A stretch of DNA of 64,000 bases. Source: an uncultured Bacilli bacterium (GTDB lineage Bacteria > Bacillota_I > Bacilli_A > RF39 > UBA660). This document shows positions 61,448 to 64,000 of the stretch, piece by piece. The stretch's first letter is position 1. Each line of letters begins with the position of its first letter. The stretch lies in contig CAKOOV010000008.1 of assembly GCA_934098435.1 (NCBI GenBank), forward strand, positions 5,126 through 69,125. Reading direction: 5' to 3'. Both the position numbers and the translations under genes were made by a program. The notes beneath the pieces are model-generated. The model saw nothing but the letters and a program-made list of their open reading frames with translations. It was not told the DNA's origin and did no database searches.

Positions 61448-63616
61448 ATGAAAAAAGGTAAGGTTAATAATGATAGGTTTAAGGTTAGTAAGCGTGTTAT
61501 TATTGTTACCTTTTTTTTGTTTTTGGTTCTTATTGTTAGGCTTTGTTATTTGTGTTTAGTTGATTATAAGGTTGGGGATTCTACTATTAGTATGTTTATT
61601 AAGAATAGGAATACTAAAGAAGAAGTTATTATGCCTAAGAGGGGTACTATATATGATATTAATGGTAATATATTGGCTAATGATGTTATTAGTTATACTT
61701 TAGTGGCTTATTTATCTGATAAAAGAGTTGATGCTAATGGTAATATTGATTATGTTAGTGATATTGATGATACTAGTGATAAGCTTGCTAGTGTACTTGG
61801 GGTAGAGTCTTCTAGTATTAAAGAGATTCTTACTAATGGTAAGAATAATGATAAATATCAGGTTGAATTTGGTAGTTTTGGGAAAGGCCTTAGTGAACTT
61901 GCTAAAGAGGATATTGATAAGCTTAATCTTCCTGGTATTGGATTTATTAAGAATGTTAAGAGATATTATCAAAATGGTAATTTTGCTTCTTATTTGATTG
62001 GTTATACTGTTACTAAAGAAGATGGTGAGGGTAATAAATGGATAACTGGTGAGATGGGACTTGAAGAGTATTATAATAAAGAGTTATCTGGTAAGAGTGG
62101 TTATATTACTTATGAGAAGGATAAGTATGGTTATAAGATTGCTAATGGTCGTGAATATGTTGAGCCTGCTACGGATGGTAATGATATTTATCTTACTATT
62201 GATAATAATATTCAGTTATTTGTAGAGAATGCTGTTCGTTCTTCGGAAGAGAATAGTGAAGCTGAATGGACTTTGATGGTAGTTATGGATGCTAAAAGTG
62301 GTGCTATTTTGGGTTATTCTTCTCTTCCTAGTTTTGATCCTAATATTAGGAATATTACTTCTTATTTGGATCCTATTGTTAATCAGGCTTATGAACCTGG
62401 TTCGACGATGAAGATATTTAGTTATATGTGTGCTGTTGATTCTGGTAATTATGATGGTAATACTACTTATACTTCTGGTAGTAAGTCTTATACTAGTGAA
62501 GCTGATGGTAGTACTGTAACTATTTCTGACTGGAAGAAAGAGGGATGGGGGACTCTTACGTATGATCAGGGTTTTGCTTTATCTTCTAATATTGCTGTTG
62601 CTAATATTGTTGAGAGTGTTATTACTAAAGAGGATTTGAAGAGTTGTTATGCTAAATATGGTTTTGGGAAGGCTACTGGTTTTTCTTTGAAGAGAGAGGA
62701 TAAGGGTAATATTGATTATAAATATCAGATAGAGGCTGCTACGGCGGGATATGGTCAGGGTATTACTACTACTCCTATGCAACATATTCAAGCTCTTACA
62801 GCTATTGCTAATGATGGTGTTATGCTTAGACCTTATGTAGTTGATAAGATTACTCTTTCTAATAGTAAGAAGAGTATTTATACTGGTAAGAGAATGGTAG
62901 TTGGTACTGTTGCTAGTAGTGATACTATTTCGAAGATGAAAGAACTTATGAAGAGTGTTATTACTGGAGATGAGACTAATTCTACTGGTTATGCTTATTA
63001 TATGGATGGTTATGATTTGATTGGTAAGACTGGTACTGCTCAAATATATGATTATACTAAGGGTGGATATATGAAGGGTAGTAGTGATTATATTTATTCT
63101 TTTTCTGGTATGTTTCCTGGAGATAATCCGGAGATTATTATATATGCTGCTGTTAAACTTCCTAAGGATACTACTAATTATATTGCTCCTATGGTAAAAG
63201 AAGTAGAGAAGAATATTACTAAGTATTTGAATATTGAGAATTCTTCTAAAAAGAAGGATAATTATGAGATTAAATCTTATTTGAATAAGAATACTAAGGA
63301 AGTTGAGAGTGAACTTAAGGCTAATAATCTTAGGGTATTAGTTTTAGGGGATGGTAATAAGATTGTTGATGGGTATCCTAGTAGTAATAGTAAATTATAT
63401 GATAATGATTTGGTTATTCTTAAGACTAATAGTTTTGATAATAAGAAGATGATTGATTTGATTGGTTATTCTTATAAAGAGGTTAATAATATTCTTAAAC
63501 TTATGGATGTTAATTATTCTATTGAAGGTAATGGTTATGTTTATGAGCAGAGTATTAATACTGGAGATGATATTGGTGATAATGAAATTATTGTTAAACT
63601 TAAAGAGAAATGGTGA
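61448..63616 (+). CDS. Class B penicillin-binding protein (FtsI/PBP2B type) with PASTA domains
   Basis: 722 residues. One N-terminal helix (VIIVTFFLFLVLIVRLCYLC), PBP dimerisation part (MPKRGTIYDINGNILAND), transpeptidase with S319 in STMK, S379-x-N381 in SSN, and KTGT at 527-530, then two C-terminal PASTA domains (about 600-660 and 665-722; TKEVESELKANNLRV, IGYSYKEVNNILKLM). It cross-links septal peptidoglycan. ATG 61448 follows AAGGTGATT. Position after ftsL is that of pbpB/ftsI or spoVD; PASTA tails are found in both, so I do not choose a symbol. Confidence 0.95.
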   Translation: MKKGKVNNDRFKVSKRVIIVTFFLFLVLIVRLCYLCLVDYKVGDSTISMFIKNRNTKEEVIMPKRGTIYDINGNILANDVISYTLVAYLSDKRVDANGNIDYVSDIDDTSDKLASVLGVESSSIKEILTNGKNNDKYQVEFGSFGKGLSELAKEDIDKLNLPGIGFIKNVKRYYQNGNFASYLIGYTVTKEDGEGNKWITGEMGLEEYYNKELSGKSGYITYEKDKYGYKIANGREYVEPATDGNDIYLTIDNNIQLFVENAVRSSEENSEAEWTLMVVMDAKSGAILGYSSLPSFDPNIRNITSYLDPIVNQAYEPGSTMKIFSYMCAVDSGNYDGNTTYTSGSKSYTSEADGSTVTISDWKKEGWGTLTYDQGFALSSNIAVANIVESVITKEDLKSCYAKYGFGKATGFSLKREDKGNIDYKYQIEAATAGYGQGITTTPMQHIQALTAIANDGVMLRPYVVDKITLSNSKKSIYTGKRMVVGTVASSDTISKMKELMKSVITGDETNSTGYAYYMDGYDLIGKTGTAQIYDYTKGGYMKGSSDYIYSFSGMFPGDNPEIIIYAAVKLPKDTTNYIAPMVKEVEKNITKYLNIENSSKKKDNYEIKSYLNKNTKEVESELKANNLRVLVLGDGNKIVDGYPSSNSKLYDNDLVILKTNSFDNKKMIDLIGYSYKEVNNILKLMDVNYSIEGNGYVYEQSINTGDDIGDNEIIVKLKEKW

Positions 63617-63732
63617 TGGTATTTGTTATGGAAGATGATACTAATTTTATATCTAAAGTATTATATACAATACTTATTATTCTTATTTGTGTTATTCTTG
63701 GTATATATGTTGCTAAATGTATAATTGGATAA
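63616..63732 (+). CDS. 38-residue single-helix membrane peptide
   Basis: Starts in the TGATG overlap with the PBP stop (an alternative ATG is at 63628). Sequence MVFVMEDDTNFISKVLY followed by a helix TILIILICVILGIYVAK. Codon use matches the chromosome. Mosaic RBS signal (GGTGATGG) supports the second ATG. It occupies the slot where mraY usually follows; it could be a small divisome or wall accessory peptide. No family recognised. Confidence 0.55.
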   Translation: MVFVMEDDTNFISKVLYTILIILICVILGIYVAKCIIG

Positions 63733-63746
63733 TATTATTATATATT

Positions 63747-63804
63747 CTCTTAAGCCTAGGGTCTTAAGAGGTAAATTGGAGCCAAATTATTTGTCTCCAA
63801 TTTA
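63747..63804. repeat. Tandem hairpin element 3
   Basis: CTCTTAAG (63747-63754) / CTTAAGAG (63763-63770), loop CCTAGGGT; then TAAATTGGAG (63772-63781) / CTCCAATTTA (63795-63804) with a 13-base loop. The first stem has the same arms as hairpin 3 of element 1. Confidence 0.9.
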
Positions 63805-63881
63805 ATTATTTTTTCTTGTTTTAATTTAATTTTTATGATATTATTTATATGTAAGATAAAGAAAGGAAGTGACTCTCTGAT

Positions 63882-64000
63882 ATGAAAAATATGCTATTTA
63901 AAAACGTTAACTCATTGTTAATTGGGGGGGGGGCTTGTAAATTCTTATAATATAATAAAATATGTAAATAATAAAGACTATGAAATAACTAATAGAAATA
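63882..64000 (+). pseudogene. Start of a gene put out of frame by a ten-G tract (phase-variable candidate, truncated by window end)
   Basis: ATG 63882 (or 63891) follows AGGAAGTGA. The frame reads MKNMLFKNVNSLLI and enters ten Gs at 63924-63933. As given it stops at TAA 63948-63950. If the tract had nine Gs, the frame would continue GGGLVNSYNIIKYVNNKDYE and stay open to the last base. Homopolymeric G tracts are rare in such AT-rich DNA and are a classic ON/OFF switch. The 39 readable residues in the ON frame are too few to name a family. An error in base calling of the tract is the alternative. Confidence 0.6.
63924..63933 (+). repeat. Poly-G tract (10 G)
   Basis: Ten consecutive Gs at codon 15 of the gene at 63882, the longest run of G I noticed in the window. 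Confidence 0.95.

Noticed and set aside
1..64000. Mollicute genetic code (TGA as Trp) because of the very low GC
   Set aside because: Several intact genes end in TGA and Trp is encoded by TGG throughout; wall-synthesis genes are present.

Overview
The window is one continuous stretch of a very AT-rich bacterial chromosome. It suggests a low-GC Bacillota of the class Bacilli, possibly one of the uncultivated gut orders close to Mycoplasmatota (inference). The cell has a wall (dcw genes mraZ, rsmH, ftsL, a class B PBP, plus an autolysin). TGA is a stop, for example at the ends of rsmH and of the PBP, and Trp is TGG, so the code is 11 rather than the mollicute code. Housekeeping genes strongly prefer T-ending codons (ATT, ACT, AGT, GAT, CTT). 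I see no tRNA, rRNA or CRISPR array.

Layout. 1-6339: two Asn-rich proteins, an RNHCP protein, a rhomboid protease, an orphan, and an Rnf module (rnfC plus an rnfD-rnfG fusion). 6358-12550: a compositionally distinct cassette of five genes (Ham1-type NTP pyrophosphatase, HTH-WYL regulator, HAD phosphatase, HAD-phosphoribosyltransferase fusion, PfkB-SIS fusion) with a repeated upstream element. 12636-21730: ftsK, metallophosphoesterase, yceD-rpmF, acyl-CoA synthetase, a hybrid histidine kinase lacking its His, a GreA-like protein and a hexapeptide acyltransferase. 21728-22952: a KilA-N module between direct repeats. 23027-27239: a kinase-like/HEPN pair, Nudix, CYTH, a short peptide with an attenuator and an ABC-exporter fragment. 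27436-35350: cysS, Nudix, tkt-sirA-yneF and priA. 35428-47409: a surface locus with two pilin-type InlB-repeat proteins, small anchored proteins, an autolysin with a dockerin and an anchored partner. 47471-56533: comEA and comEC interrupted by phage-antirepressor-like and DNA-damage-type genes (Bro, DinD, DUF1016 nucleases), then a dead ISL3 transposase. 56697-63732: topA, rnhB and the dcw start. 63747-64000: hairpins and a gene with a ten-G tract that puts it out of frame.

The most unusual signal is that every gene of the KilA-N/Bro/DinD/DUF1016 group in this window (six loci) carries, inside its reading frame, a perfect or nearly perfect inverted repeat whose sequence differs at each locus. 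In the DUF1016 paralogues the hairpin sits at the same codon, in the middle of the only segment where the copies diverge. Two of these modules lie between direct repeats about 1.1-1.2 kb apart, and the DUF1016 array shows gene conversion and replacement scars. Together this looks like a mobile or diversifying gene system organised around hairpins. Other candidates for undescribed biology are the Ham1/WYL/HAD-PRT/PfkB-SIS cassette, the kinase/HEPN pair, and the tandem stem-loop elements with eight-base loops found at three intergenic sites.
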